DNA of 64,000 bases from Lachnospiraceae bacterium (lineage in GTDB: Bacteria > Bacillota > Clostridia > Lachnospirales > Lachnospiraceae), in NCBI GenBank assembly GCA_910574195.1, contig CAJTBF010000001.1, positions 124,001 to 188,000 of the forward strand. Direction: 5' to 3'. The translations under genes were made by a program, and so were the position numbers. The notes beneath the pieces were generated by a model that made no database searches, had not been told where the DNA came from, and saw nothing but the letters and a program-made list of their open reading frames with translations. Shown here piece after piece: positions 33,156 through 42,021 of the stretch; positions within the stretch are counted from its first letter, which is position 1, and the number at the start of each line of letters is the position of its first letter.

Positions 33156-35482
33156 AGTCCCCTCTCCTGCTCTTTCTTTGTCCCCCCGGATCCGTTGTAT
33201 CCATAGTCAATCGCAAAATTATACAGACTATATTCATTTTGTTTTACACGGTAACACACAAACTGATCCGACTCATAGTAGACCTCCATCTCATTGGGAT
33301 AGAGTTCCCGAAAAGCCTGCGCCCAGGCGTACAGATGAGACATCGTGATCCACCGGGCATCCCCGATATAGGGCAGGATTCCCGGCTCCTTAGGGATAGG
33401 TTCTTCCGCACCTTTCTGCGATATGCTTTTTTCCGGCTTTTCCATATTGATGTAATCCCGATACAGAAGCGGTACTTTCTCGATAAAGAAATAGATCGTA
33501 GACGTGGGAATGGTAATCCGGGTATCCTCATCGATGGAACGCATATCTCTTAAAAATTTGATACTTTCATAATGGTAGGCCAGATCATATTCCTCTATCA
33601 TCTGCCGCTCATCGTTGGCAGAACAGATGGTCCATGTCTTTCCCTTATTTTCCTGAATGATATTCTCAAGACAGGTGATGGCTTCGTTGGTCTCATACGC
33701 GCTCACACAGACAGGAGCCCTCACTCCTGTTTTTACCGTCATCACACAGGCCGCCGCAAAGCCTGCAAGAGAACAAAAATGAAGAACCGCTGTCTTTCGA
33801 AACATCAGAAACAATACGCCGTCCACACAAAGGCTCCAGACGACCGGAATTCCATATCCAAGGTACACGGAATAACGGGAAACTTCCAGAATCTGTATGA
33901 TTCCCAGTTCCACCGCCGCCTGAAAAACAGCCATCACCGCCATATAAACACTGACCGATACCAGAATCGCTCCATACTCCGCCTTTCGAAACAGAATCCA
34001 CAAGATTCCCAACACAAAGAGCAGACCGATACTTCCCACGATTACCTGCGCGGTTTCCATATCGTTTGTCACGTAGTAGTCCATCCTGTCCAAAATAGTC
34101 TCCAGCACCGCAGGCCGCTCTTCTTTTTTCTCACTTTCGTTCCTTGCCTGCATCCCCCCGGAAGAGGAAGACTGCCACTGATTCAGTCCCCAGTTCAGAG
34201 ACGCCTGCAAAGGGGTTCCCGTCACAAAAGCCGCTCCCATGGGGAGTATGGCAAGCAAAAGCCCTAATAGTCCCGCCGCCACGATCCTTTTCAGATATTC
34301 CCGGCGAAAGACCCGAAAACAAAATCCCACTCCGATTGAGAGACAAAATAAACCGGTAATGAGGGTATCGTAAAAATGAACCGTAAACGTGAGAGAAACG
34401 CTGATGGCAAACAAAGCCAGATAGAGACCGGAAACTGTCCATCGTTCCGCCGCGCTTCCGCCGCCTGTTTCTGCCACTTGGGAGACCTCTGACAGCTCCG
34501 CCGCATTTCCGGTACCCGGATTCAACGATTCGCCCGAAACGGCCTCTTCCGTGCTTCTCCTTTTCCCCCATGCAAACTGACAGGCCAGATTTTTTTCCTG
34601 CAGAAAAGCCATCGCAAAATAGGCCGCCGGCAGGATAAAGACCATCCCCAGTTCCTGCGGCAGGGTTGCATGATATCGGATATACGTATATTGATAAAAC
34701 CGGTCCGACACAATGTAGATCATGATTCCAATATACGGCGCATATTTGGACTTACACACACTTCGCAGAAATGCCAGCAGCATCAAGTGAATCATCAGCG
34801 TCTGCACCACATAAAAAAGCCGGAGCAGTACATACACAGGGATTCGAAACACCCCATGCAGATAATATAAAAGACAATGCATACCGAACGGATACACCCC
34901 GTCTGCAAAAATATGGTTATGCCCCATCTCGTTAATCCAGTAATTATGCAGTACCATATCCGAGGCGCAGTATCCATAGACATGGAGCGCATTTGTTCCG
35001 TACATATAGACCAACAGCACAATCAAACCAGATACAAATACAATTTCCAATCCAAATTGTTTTACGGATTGCCTGCATTTCCTGCTTATGGCAATGAAAA
35101 ACCGTCCCATCCTTTTTTGCATCCGAAGAAGCAATGTCTTTCTTCCCGTCTCCCCTCCCAGAACAAGCAGAATCCGGCGCAGTCTCTTTTCCAGGTGCTC
35201 TGCAAAAGATCCCCGGTGTTTTCGAACGGCCCTTACCATAAACGGCGCCAGCGTTCCGAAGAACAATGTCACCTGGCAGGATATATGTAACAACTGTAAC
35301 AGGTATACCAGGTTGATGATATAAAAATTTCCAATCAGAAAATAGATCATAAACCTTACCGGCACACAGGCAAAACCGGCAAGCTGTCTGCGGAGAAAAA
35401 GCCAGGGAAGCAGCAATACTACGATAACATAGGCTGCCGCGATTCCACATAACTGCAGAGCAGAAAGTAGTGCCATTGACAT
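33152..35482 (-). CDS. Polytopic membrane protein, possible GT-C glycosyltransferase
   Basis: This 776-residue protein has about 12-14 membrane helices and a soluble C-terminal domain (about 600-776). The first large outer loop (about 161-200) carries Asp and His residues in GYCASDMVLHNYWINEMGH (D175, H179, W182, E185), a pattern like the catalytic first loop of GT-C enzymes that use polyprenyl-phosphate sugars. A cytoplasmic low-complexity insert lies around 310-345. The gene sits between pelE and the PelA-like gene and is not part of the classical pel set. The GT-C function is inference, supported by the DPM-like GT2 in the operon. AAGGAGG fixes the start. Confidence 0.65.
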   Translation of the reverse strand: MSMALLSALQLCGIAAAYVIVVLLLPWLFLRRQLAGFACVPVRFMIYFLIGNFYIINLVYLLQLLHISCQVTLFFGTLAPFMVRAVRKHRGSFAEHLEKRLRRILLVLGGETGRKTLLLRMQKRMGRFFIAISRKCRQSVKQFGLEIVFVSGLIVLLVYMYGTNALHVYGYCASDMVLHNYWINEMGHNHIFADGVYPFGMHCLLYYLHGVFRIPVYVLLRLFYVVQTLMIHLMLLAFLRSVCKSKYAPYIGIMIYIVSDRFYQYTYIRYHATLPQELGMVFILPAAYFAMAFLQEKNLACQFAWGKRRSTEEAVSGESLNPGTGNAAELSEVSQVAETGGGSAAERWTVSGLYLALFAISVSLTFTVHFYDTLITGLFCLSIGVGFCFRVFRREYLKRIVAAGLLGLLLAILPMGAAFVTGTPLQASLNWGLNQWQSSSSGGMQARNESEKKEERPAVLETILDRMDYYVTNDMETAQVIVGSIGLLFVLGILWILFRKAEYGAILVSVSVYMAVMAVFQAAVELGIIQILEVSRYSVYLGYGIPVVWSLCVDGVLFLMFRKTAVLHFCSLAGFAAACVMTVKTGVRAPVCVSAYETNEAITCLENIIQENKGKTWTICSANDERQMIEEYDLAYHYESIKFLRDMRSIDEDTRITIPTSTIYFFIEKVPLLYRDYINMEKPEKSISQKGAEEPIPKEPGILPYIGDARWITMSHLYAWAQAFRELYPNEMEVYYESDQFVCYRVKQNEYSLYNFAIDYGYNGSGGTKKEQERGL

Positions 35483-35484
35483 CC

Positions 35485-36459
35485 TTATCGCCTCCTTGTA
35501 CTGAAAATGCGAATCAGTTCCAACGTCTCACGATCAATCACCACGTCTGACCTTTTCAGGGCATCCAGCGTCTCAAAGAACCGTTTCCTGTCCTGCCTGG
35601 CAAAATAAAGTTTCAGCTTACAGGTGTACGTTGATAATTCTTCCGGATAATGTTCTTCCATGCGCAGACACCATTTTTCGACACTTTCAAAATCTTTCCT
35701 CTCCAGGATCCGCAGACAGACCGCCTCATATCTTTCCAGGGTAATTCTGGAGGCGTCCTTTTCATAAAGCAGCGCGGCAACCTCCTTCATTTCATTTACA
35801 TATTTGTGCTGCTCCTGCTCCGAAAAAACATGCTGCTTTAAAATACTGTCCATATAATCCAGAAGGATCTCCTCACTTTCGGTATCAGAATGTTTTTTTC
35901 CCCGGATCTGTATCAGTTGTTTTTGTACAAAGATACGGAATTTGTTCAGTTCATCGGATAAAACTGCCGCCGCATAGTGGGAAGTCTCCGAATCCTCACT
36001 GTCCAGCGCAAGCGCAAGAGATGCCAGTGAATTCCGGATATCCTCGCGCATTACGTTCACAAACACCGAACGCAGATCCTTTTTCTCATTCACCAGAAGC
36101 GCTTCTTCCAGAGGAATGATATTGCGTTCTGACTCCTCATCCGCTTTTTGATTGGTCTTTACGCGTTCTTTGCTGAAAACCACATCCGCCAGATTTGCAT
36201 CCCTCCAAAATACAAACAGATAGAACAGATGTCCCATCAGAAAGAACAACGGAACGATAACCGGGCACAGAATCATTTCCACGAATCGAATCACATACGT
36301 TCTTCTGTTATCATAGAAAACTTCCGTCTCTTCCTCGTCCGCCAGTGACGCACGAGCCGGAACAATCAGTATTATCCCGGCCAGCAGGTAGAGAAGTGAC
36401 ACCATAAAATTAACGGCAAGAATAATCAAAAAAAAGAACTCTTCTCTGCCCATGGTCAT
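35485..36459 (-). CDS. pelE: PelE-like membrane/TPR protein
   Basis: The 324-residue protein has two N-terminal membrane helices (about 9-35 and 58-88) and a helical cytoplasmic part with TPR-like repeats (about 145-310). The SLASLALALDSEDSETSHYA segment (about 143-162) is the conserved PelE signature. PelE joins PelD and PelF in the inner-membrane synthase complex. The ATG overlaps the pelD stop by 4 bp (ATGA), with GAGGAGG upstream, so translation is coupled. Confidence 0.88.
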   Translation of the reverse strand: MTMGREEFFFLIILAVNFMVSLLYLLAGIILIVPARASLADEEETEVFYDNRRTYVIRFVEMILCPVIVPLFFLMGHLFYLFVFWRDANLADVVFSKERVKTNQKADEESERNIIPLEEALLVNEKKDLRSVFVNVMREDIRNSLASLALALDSEDSETSHYAAAVLSDELNKFRIFVQKQLIQIRGKKHSDTESEEILLDYMDSILKQHVFSEQEQHKYVNEMKEVAALLYEKDASRITLERYEAVCLRILERKDFESVEKWCLRMEEHYPEELSTYTCKLKLYFARQDRKRFFETLDALKRSDVVIDRETLELIRIFSTRRR

Positions 36460-38651
36460 AATACTGCCTCCTCATCAATCCGGCACTCCACACCCAATTC
36501 ATGAAAGCGTTCTATGACACTGCCTGCATTCTCCTTATTTGTATTGGGTAGCAATGCATACAGTTTCCCCTCTTTGAAGAATCCCAGATAATCCGACTGC
36601 CGTATAGTGCTGCCCAACGTACCTGCCACATACTCATAGTTCCATTCACTGGTGAAAATTTCCAGCAGAATATATTCTGTCAGCCCTTTCTCTTTTGCGT
36701 CAAAGAATGCCTTTACCAGATGTGTAAAGGCGCTTTCCTCCAACACGCTTGTTCCTTCCACATAACGCTGGTTTCTGAGTGCATCCAGATAACGGTTGGC
36801 ACGAACGACCGCGTTCTGGATCAGGTAACCTACGATGGTCAGTCTGTTTGCCTCCCCAAGCGTCATACGTTCCCATGGAACACTCCAAAGCATGATGATG
36901 AGCTGCATGGAATCCTCCGAGTACACTGCACTCGCCATCATCGGCATATTTTCTACCATATTCCGGTTAATATATACCCGATGTTCTTTCAATTCTTCAT
37001 ATAATTCCCCCATCCCCGTATATTGAATCGAATTTCCCAATCTGCGTGCTTCCGGCGAGGTGGCGGAAAAGAGCCGCGCATAATCTCTGTTGGCCACGTT
37101 ATATACCGCCACGTCTCTGCAGTTCATTAGATTGGACAGCACCTGCGCCGCATAAAAGAGCACTTCTTCCGGCCCATATCGTTCCAGTGTGGAAGATACT
37201 TCGTAGATTTTCCCCAGGCTTTCCCTGTGATTTACGACCTGGGATTCAAAGTTATGTTTCAATTTGACATTACTCTCATTGATCTCTTCCATATCCTGTA
37301 ACTGTCCGTTCAGATATTGGACTCTGCATCTTCCCTCTTCCCGGATATAGCACAACTGATCCTTCATATATCCCACAACCAGGCCGACAATAAATAGCTG
37401 TGCCATCCAGACGTATGTATTGTAGTCAAGCAATACTTCGAACAGAGAATGTACCGACATCTGCCGGTAACAATAACCGATCACCGAAAGCAATGCTGTA
37501 AAGACGGCCTGCTGCTGTCCGTGTACAACGGAAAACAACAGCACATACAGCAGATAAATGTCCAGTTTCGCCAGAAACGCACTGTCCGCCGCCCTGTCAT
37601 TCAGGAAAAAAGCCAGTGCAAAAACTGCCAGCGATTCCAAAAACGGAAACAATGCTTTGAAAATCCTCCGGACGAGATTCCAGATTTTCAGCGCCATCCC
37701 GCCTCCTTCATCCTCCTCCGACACGAAAGAATGACTGTGGCGTACCATGTAACGGACAACCTGTCTGACTCCCTTTTCACAGTTATGGAAAATCTCATAG
37801 GCAAATTCCTGCTGATATCTGCCGCTGTCCAGAACCTGCCGGCTGCTGGCTCCCACCGTATTGTCAACAATCCTGATACTATCTCCCAACTCTTCCCGGA
37901 TTATCCCGGCAAGCTGCCTTTCATTCACCGTCTCCATGGAAGAGACATGGTAAATTGCATGCTTCTGTTCCTTCGCACACAACACCCGGTATGCCAGTTC
38001 CACAGCATCATTTAGATAAATCAGAGAGAATGCCCTTCTCTCATTGATTGAGATCCGGCCCGTCTTCAAGGCTTCCAGACACATCCGGACACATTCCTGT
38101 TCTTCTGTCTTTTCCTTCCTTGGGATCCAATACAAATGATCAAACCGAAGGATAATCGTATCCGCCCCCTGCGTTCTTCTAAAATTCTCACAGGTCTCCT
38201 CCCCCTGCGCCAGAGCCATGGCCTTAAACCCTCTGGGGGATACCGGTTCCTCCTCGGCAATATTATCAATATAAATATCCCCGAATACTTCCTGGGAAGA
38301 AAGATAGAAAAACTTTCCTCCTTTGACGATACTGTAAGCCGACAGGATATTTACAAGTCCCGACACATAACGCACCGACTCCTGCCTGGCATCCCCCTCC
38401 CAGTCAAAATTCGTATCATACGCCCCCAGAAACAGAACCACGTCCGGCCTGGTACTCTCAAAAATATCCTTGATACTTCCACTGTCATACGGAAAATTAT
38501 ATTTTTCAAATACCCGCTTATAAGAAAAACGAGGATTCTTCTGCCCCGTCAACAGGTATACGCGATGGCCGTTCTTTGTCAGTTTGCCGATCATCTCGTC
38601 CATCAGAACACTTCCACCACCGATCAACAACACAACCATATGAGCCACCAT
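36456..38651 (-). CDS. pelD: PelD-like c-di-GMP receptor with N-terminal SDR domain
   Basis: This 731-residue protein has four parts. Residues 1 to about 310 form an extended-SDR/epimerase-like domain (VVLLIGGGSVLMDEM, FFYLSSQEVFGD, LRFDHLYWIP). About 325-445 hold four membrane helices. About 485-630 form a GAF domain after a coiled coil, and about 640-731 form a degenerate GGDEF domain. In the last, the active site reads KEGKL (693-697) while the inhibitory-site motif RQSD (684-687) keeps RxxD, the c-di-GMP ligand of PelD. The SDR domain lacks the Y-x3-K pair. The exact start is uncertain (38651 or 38639). Confidence 0.9.
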   Translation of the reverse strand: MVAHMVVLLIGGGSVLMDEMIGKLTKNGHRVYLLTGQKNPRFSYKRVFEKYNFPYDSGSIKDIFESTRPDVVLFLGAYDTNFDWEGDARQESVRYVSGLVNILSAYSIVKGGKFFYLSSQEVFGDIYIDNIAEEEPVSPRGFKAMALAQGEETCENFRRTQGADTIILRFDHLYWIPRKEKTEEQECVRMCLEALKTGRISINERRAFSLIYLNDAVELAYRVLCAKEQKHAIYHVSSMETVNERQLAGIIREELGDSIRIVDNTVGASSRQVLDSGRYQQEFAYEIFHNCEKGVRQVVRYMVRHSHSFVSEEDEGGGMALKIWNLVRRIFKALFPFLESLAVFALAFFLNDRAADSAFLAKLDIYLLYVLLFSVVHGQQQAVFTALLSVIGYCYRQMSVHSLFEVLLDYNTYVWMAQLFIVGLVVGYMKDQLCYIREEGRCRVQYLNGQLQDMEEINESNVKLKHNFESQVVNHRESLGKIYEVSSTLERYGPEEVLFYAAQVLSNLMNCRDVAVYNVANRDYARLFSATSPEARRLGNSIQYTGMGELYEELKEHRVYINRNMVENMPMMASAVYSEDSMQLIIMLWSVPWERMTLGEANRLTIVGYLIQNAVVRANRYLDALRNQRYVEGTSVLEESAFTHLVKAFFDAKEKGLTEYILLEIFTSEWNYEYVAGTLGSTIRQSDYLGFFKEGKLYALLPNTNKENAGSVIERFHELGVECRIDEEAVL

Positions 38652-38721
38652 TCTCCTTTTGTCTTTGTGCTTCTGTCCGGTCCTTTCATTGCCCTCTCAT
38701 CCTCTCTTTTCCTGACTTATT

Positions 38722-38750
38722 ATTGTAGACACAAGCCCAAAATATGTCAA
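38722..38750 (-). promoter_or_regulatory. Promoter of the pel operon
   Basis: On the minus strand perfect TTGACA (38745-38750) and TACAAT (38722-38727) are 17 bases apart, giving a leader of about 65 bases. The leader is too short for a c-di-GMP riboswitch, so c-di-GMP control is expected at the protein level through PelD. Confidence 0.75.
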
Positions 38751-39013
38751 TATGCTAGAAATTAGTAATATCTTCTCCAAAACAATTCCTTACGTTTCCC
38801 AACCTGCGGGCATACACAGAAACGGCTGTCAGTCCATTGGAAGCTGCTTTTAGCTCTGCTGTTTTCCTGCCGTTTCTCCGTCTGCCGACAACCGGGAAAA
38901 TGAATACATTATATTTTAGGAACGATTTGACGATATATTAAGGAAGAAATTACAAAGAAGAATGAAAAAAGAGCGTAACCATAAATAGATTGTAGTAGAA
39001 TGGGAGAAATATT
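38751..39013. other. Intergenic region between the pel promoter and the PfkB gene
   Basis: I see no gene here. A weak stem (AGCTGCTTTTAGCT region near 38840-38860) and A-rich sequence upstream of the kinase gene are visible, but nothing strong enough to name. The kinase promoter could not be fixed with confidence. Confidence 0.5.
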
Positions 39014-39958
39014 ATGGAAAAAAAAGAGACGTTTCTTATTATCGGTGCTTCTGTTCTGGATATTCTGGCACAGCCTGTCGACACAGACGTCTTTCAGATC
39101 GGCTCGGTTTGTGCGGAGCACTCCCGGATGCATACCGGCGGAGACGCTTTAAACGAGGCCACCGTACTGTCTGCGCTGGGCGCTGACGTACGGCTGATCA
39201 GTAAATGGGGAACCGACTATGCCGGGAATTGTATACAGGTACACTGCCGTAATCACGGAATCGATACTTCCTTTGCACGCATAGAAAGTTCTCTGGAAAC
39301 CGGGATCAATCTGGTATTGGTGGATTCTTCCGGCGAACGGCATTTCATTACTTCAAAACATGGCAGTCTGCGGAAACTTCATCCACAGGATATCCCAGGG
39401 GAAGCCCTGTCGGGCAGACAGTATCTTTGCTTTGCCAGTATTTTTGTCTTCCCGGCGTTTGATGATACTGCTCTGGCAAAACTGTTTGCAAAAGCAAAAT
39501 CCCAGGGATTGATTCTCTGCGCCGATATGACAAAACGAAAAAACGGCGAGACTTTGTCCGATATGAAACGCAGTCTCGCCCTTCTGGATTTTGTTTTTCC
39601 CAATTATGAAGAAGCCCGTCTTCTGACCGAACAGACAGACTATGATGACATTGCCGACGCTTTTCTCTCCTGCAATGTGGGATGTGTGGTGCTGAAAGCC
39701 GGTGCAAAGGGCTGTTTTCTTAAAACAACCGGCGAACGGCATTGGATTCCACCCTACCCAAACGCACACTGCCTGGACACCACCGGCGCCGGGGACACTT
39801 TTACCGCCTGTTTTTTATACGCTCACAGCCTGGGGATGTCCCTGAGAGAATGCGGACAATTTGCAAACGCCGGCGCTTCCATCTGTATTGAACAGATCGG
39901 AGCAACCGGCGGCATCCGCGACGCGCAGCAGGTATGGGAACGCTATCGGAATTGCTGA
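39014..39958 (+). CDS. PfkB family carbohydrate kinase
   Basis: The 314-residue ribokinase-like enzyme has the N-terminal glycine motif around HTGGDALNEATVLSALGADV (about 37-56). Its C-terminal signature is LDTTGAGDTFTACFLYA (about 255-271), with the catalytic Asp in GAGD. It phosphorylates a sugar or sugar-like substrate with ATP; fructose, ribose or a nucleoside are all possible. The nearest neighbours give no clear pathway. The ribosome site is GGGAG, 9 bases upstream. It is divergent from the pel operon and convergent with the aldo/keto reductase gene. Confidence 0.9.
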   Translation: MEKKETFLIIGASVLDILAQPVDTDVFQIGSVCAEHSRMHTGGDALNEATVLSALGADVRLISKWGTDYAGNCIQVHCRNHGIDTSFARIESSLETGINLVLVDSSGERHFITSKHGSLRKLHPQDIPGEALSGRQYLCFASIFVFPAFDDTALAKLFAKAKSQGLILCADMTKRKNGETLSDMKRSLALLDFVFPNYEEARLLTEQTDYDDIADAFLSCNVGCVVLKAGAKGCFLKTTGERHWIPPYPNAHCLDTTGAGDTFTACFLYAHSLGMSLRECGQFANAGASICIEQIGATGGIRDAQQVWERYRNC

Positions 39959-40053
39959 GAGCGTTTCCACCCGGGTCTTTCCCGGCGGCAGACCGGCCGC
40001 AGCCTCCGCATTCAAAAATATCACGGAGCAGACCGGGACAAGTGATACGTGTC

Positions 40054-41022
40054 TTATAATGTATCCCTTTGCAGATCCAGATACTGTACTTCCTGCTCGC
40101 TTAACTTTCGGTACATCGCATCAATATTCTGCTGCATTCGTTCTGCTTTGGAACTGCTGACCACCGCAAACGTATTCAGATTCTGATTGTAAATCCAGGC
40201 CATGGCAATCTCCGGCACGGTACAATGCTTCTCGGCCGCCAGTTCCTCACACCGGCGCAGCCGTTCAAAATTCTCCGGACAGCCGTATCCCTTCATAGCC
40301 GGAGCATCCATCACCTCTTTTGCTTTCTCCGGTTCGCTGCTCTTCACCCGTCCGGAAAACAATCCATGCCCCAGACTGGAATATGCGATCACCGGCATCC
40401 GGGTATCCTGATACCATGCCCTTGCGTCTGCATGGGACGGACCGGAAATGGTTACACAACCGCCTCCCCACGGGTCCTGTACCTGGTCTGCCAGACCAAA
40501 ATTGGGACTGGATACCGCAAACGGAATCAACTGATGCTTTCGGGCATATGCATTGGCCTCCTCGATTCTCTGATGGGTCCAGTTGGAACCGCCAAACGCC
40601 CCAATCTTCCCTTCCTCATGCATGGCATTGAGCAACTCCACAATGCGGCCTGCTTCTACCTCCGGATCATCCCGGTGCAGCAGATAGATGTCTATGTATT
40701 CTGTCTTCAAATAATCGGCCGATTTTGCAAAATCTTCCCGTATCTCCTTTTCATTGACACGTTTCCTTCCAAACACGTCCGGGTGTGCACACTTGGAGAG
40801 TAACACAACCTCTTTTCGGTTTCCTCTCTTTTCCATCCAGTTTCCCAGGGATTTTTCTGCTTTGTTATATACCCTTGCCGTGTCAAACGTATTGATCCCC
40901 ATTGCGTATACCGCATCCAGCAGGTCATCCCCGTCTCCGCCCTCCATAAAGGGGGAGATTGCTGTTCCATAAAGAATCCGTGAAATCTTTTTGTCCACAT
41001 AAGGAATTTCTACATACTCCAT
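40054..41022 (-). CDS. Aldo/keto reductase
   Basis: The 322-residue TIM-barrel oxidoreductase has the AKR tetrad in sequence: Asp in GINTFDTARVYNKAE with Tyr six residues on, Lys in VVLLSKCAHP and His in YLLHRDDPE. The C-terminal AVVSSSKAERMQQNI segment binds the NADP(H) phosphate. It reduces carbonyls or oxidises alcohols or sugars; the substrate is not evident. A GAGGAGAAGAAC ribosome site supports the start. It stands alone, convergent with the PfkB kinase gene. Confidence 0.92.
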   Translation of the reverse strand: MEYVEIPYVDKKISRILYGTAISPFMEGGDGDDLLDAVYAMGINTFDTARVYNKAEKSLGNWMEKRGNRKEVVLLSKCAHPDVFGRKRVNEKEIREDFAKSADYLKTEYIDIYLLHRDDPEVEAGRIVELLNAMHEEGKIGAFGGSNWTHQRIEEANAYARKHQLIPFAVSSPNFGLADQVQDPWGGGCVTISGPSHADARAWYQDTRMPVIAYSSLGHGLFSGRVKSSEPEKAKEVMDAPAMKGYGCPENFERLRRCEELAAEKHCTVPEIAMAWIYNQNLNTFAVVSSSKAERMQQNIDAMYRKLSEQEVQYLDLQRDTL

Positions 41023-41316
41023 GTTCTTCTCCTCTTTCTCCGTTTTTTATTCTATTTTCCGCATGATCTCCGGAATATTGTTCTGATCCGGGGATCTATA
41101 TCAGCGGGAACCGAATCCTGTCTCTATTATATCTATGGAAAAGAATTCCGTCAACCATTCCTGTATTCCCTGAAATTTACAGAAATAAGTATAACATTTC
41201 TGTTTTTGGGAATTCTGATTTTTATACAGCAAAAGCTGTCCGCCCGCCTCGTCAGAGGCATGAGTTCCAAGATGCCCAAAGGGCATATTTTAGAATAGAG
41301 GAGGATGATGAAGAAT

Positions 41317-41484
41317 ATGAAAAAATATATCTGTGAACCTTGCGGATATGTATATGATCCCGAGGTTGGGGATCCGGACAACGGAATTGCTCCCCACACT
41401 GCTTTTGAAGATCTCCCGGAAGACTGGACCTGTCCGGTCTGTGGGATGGGAAAAGAAGAATTCTCCCTGGCAGAACATGAATAG
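41317..41484 (+). CDS. Rubredoxin
   Basis: The 55-residue product begins [19 protein letters not shown] and ends with [14 protein letters not shown]. The two C-x2-C pairs (C6/C9 and C39/C42) hold one iron. The [13 protein letters not shown] stretch is diagnostic. It is a small cytoplasmic electron carrier, often serving peroxide and oxygen reduction in anaerobes. Two further in-frame ATGs at 41305 and 41308 lie closer to the AGAGGAGG ribosome site (41297-41304), so the native start may be 41308. A perfect 15-bp palindrome (41272-41286) lies just upstream of the ribosome site. Confidence 0.93.
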   Translation: MKKYICEPCGYVYDPEVGDPDNGIAPHTAFEDLPEDWTCPVCGMGKEEFSLAEHE

Positions 41485-41546
41485 ACACCATCGGAAGAGG
41501 ATCGAATCAAAGTCATATAGCTCAGCCGGGAGAAATGAATGTTATT

Positions 41547-41858
41547 TTAAAGATTTTTCCAGACTTCCTGTACCTCTTCCAGTGTCATCTGTTTTTCAAT
41601 CTGTGTGACGATCTGCGTGCTGCTCACATTCGCGATTTTTGTTTCGCTGGACTCCATCCATACAAAACAAATAAAACAGAGTATCCCCAATGTAAGCCGG
41701 TAAAAAAAAGTATTTTCCGGATAGGGGGACTCTTCCTCATATAGCTCCCGATACAGATTTCCATATCTCGGATGAATAGCCGGCACAGATCGTCCGTCGT
41801 CATAAAGTTTTCGTGTTCTTTGCAGAAGTTCTCTGCGGCGTGCTTCGGAATCATTCAT
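41547..41858 (-). CDS. Small single-pass membrane protein of unknown function
   Basis: The start at 41858 (MNDSEARRREL) is chosen from AAAGGAG 8 bases upstream. The 103-residue product has a charged N-terminal half (about 1-50), one membrane helix (about 52-68, FFYRLTLGILCFICFVW) and a short outer tail with TQIEKQMTLEEVQEVWKNL. I do not recognise a family. The gene lies between a bidirectional terminator and the rubredoxin gene, so it needs its own promoter or read-through. Confidence 0.6.
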   Translation of the reverse strand: MNDSEARRRELLQRTRKLYDDGRSVPAIHPRYGNLYRELYEEESPYPENTFFYRLTLGILCFICFVWMESSETKIANVSSTQIVTQIEKQMTLEEVQEVWKNL

Positions 41859-41884
41859 TTTAACTGCTCCTTTTCCGCTGGCAT

Positions 41885-41925
41885 AAAACATAGGGTATGG
41901 CATCTTCTACCATACCCTATGTTTT
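41885..41925. terminator. Bidirectional rho-independent terminator after the his operon
   Basis: AAAACATAGGGTATGG (41885-41900) and CCATACCCTATGTTTT (41910-41925) form a perfect 16-bp stem with a 9-base loop. T runs occur on both strands (six on the plus side, four on the minus side). It lies about 96 bases beyond the stop of the last his gene. Confidence 0.85.
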
Positions 41926-42021
41926 TTCTTTCCTTTTTAGAACCTTTCCCACAATATTTAACCCCCGGGAAAACTGTTGAAAAAAACGGCACAAGTGAAT
42001 TCCTCTGCGTCAGATCCGGCA

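Noticed and set aside
36456-36800. Active diguanylate cyclase at the end of PelD
   Set aside because: The active-site loop reads KEGKL instead of GGDEF, so catalysis is not expected.
38651-38722. c-di-GMP riboswitch in the pel leader
   Set aside because: The leader of about 65 bases is too short and lacks the conserved GEMM elements.
39959-40053. Terminator between the PfkB and aldo/keto reductase genes
   Set aside because: GC-rich words are present but no stem with a T run could be drawn.
41485-41546. Complete tRNA gene
   Set aside because: Only a D-arm-like stretch and a weak T-loop-like word in the wrong order are present; no acceptor stem can be folded.
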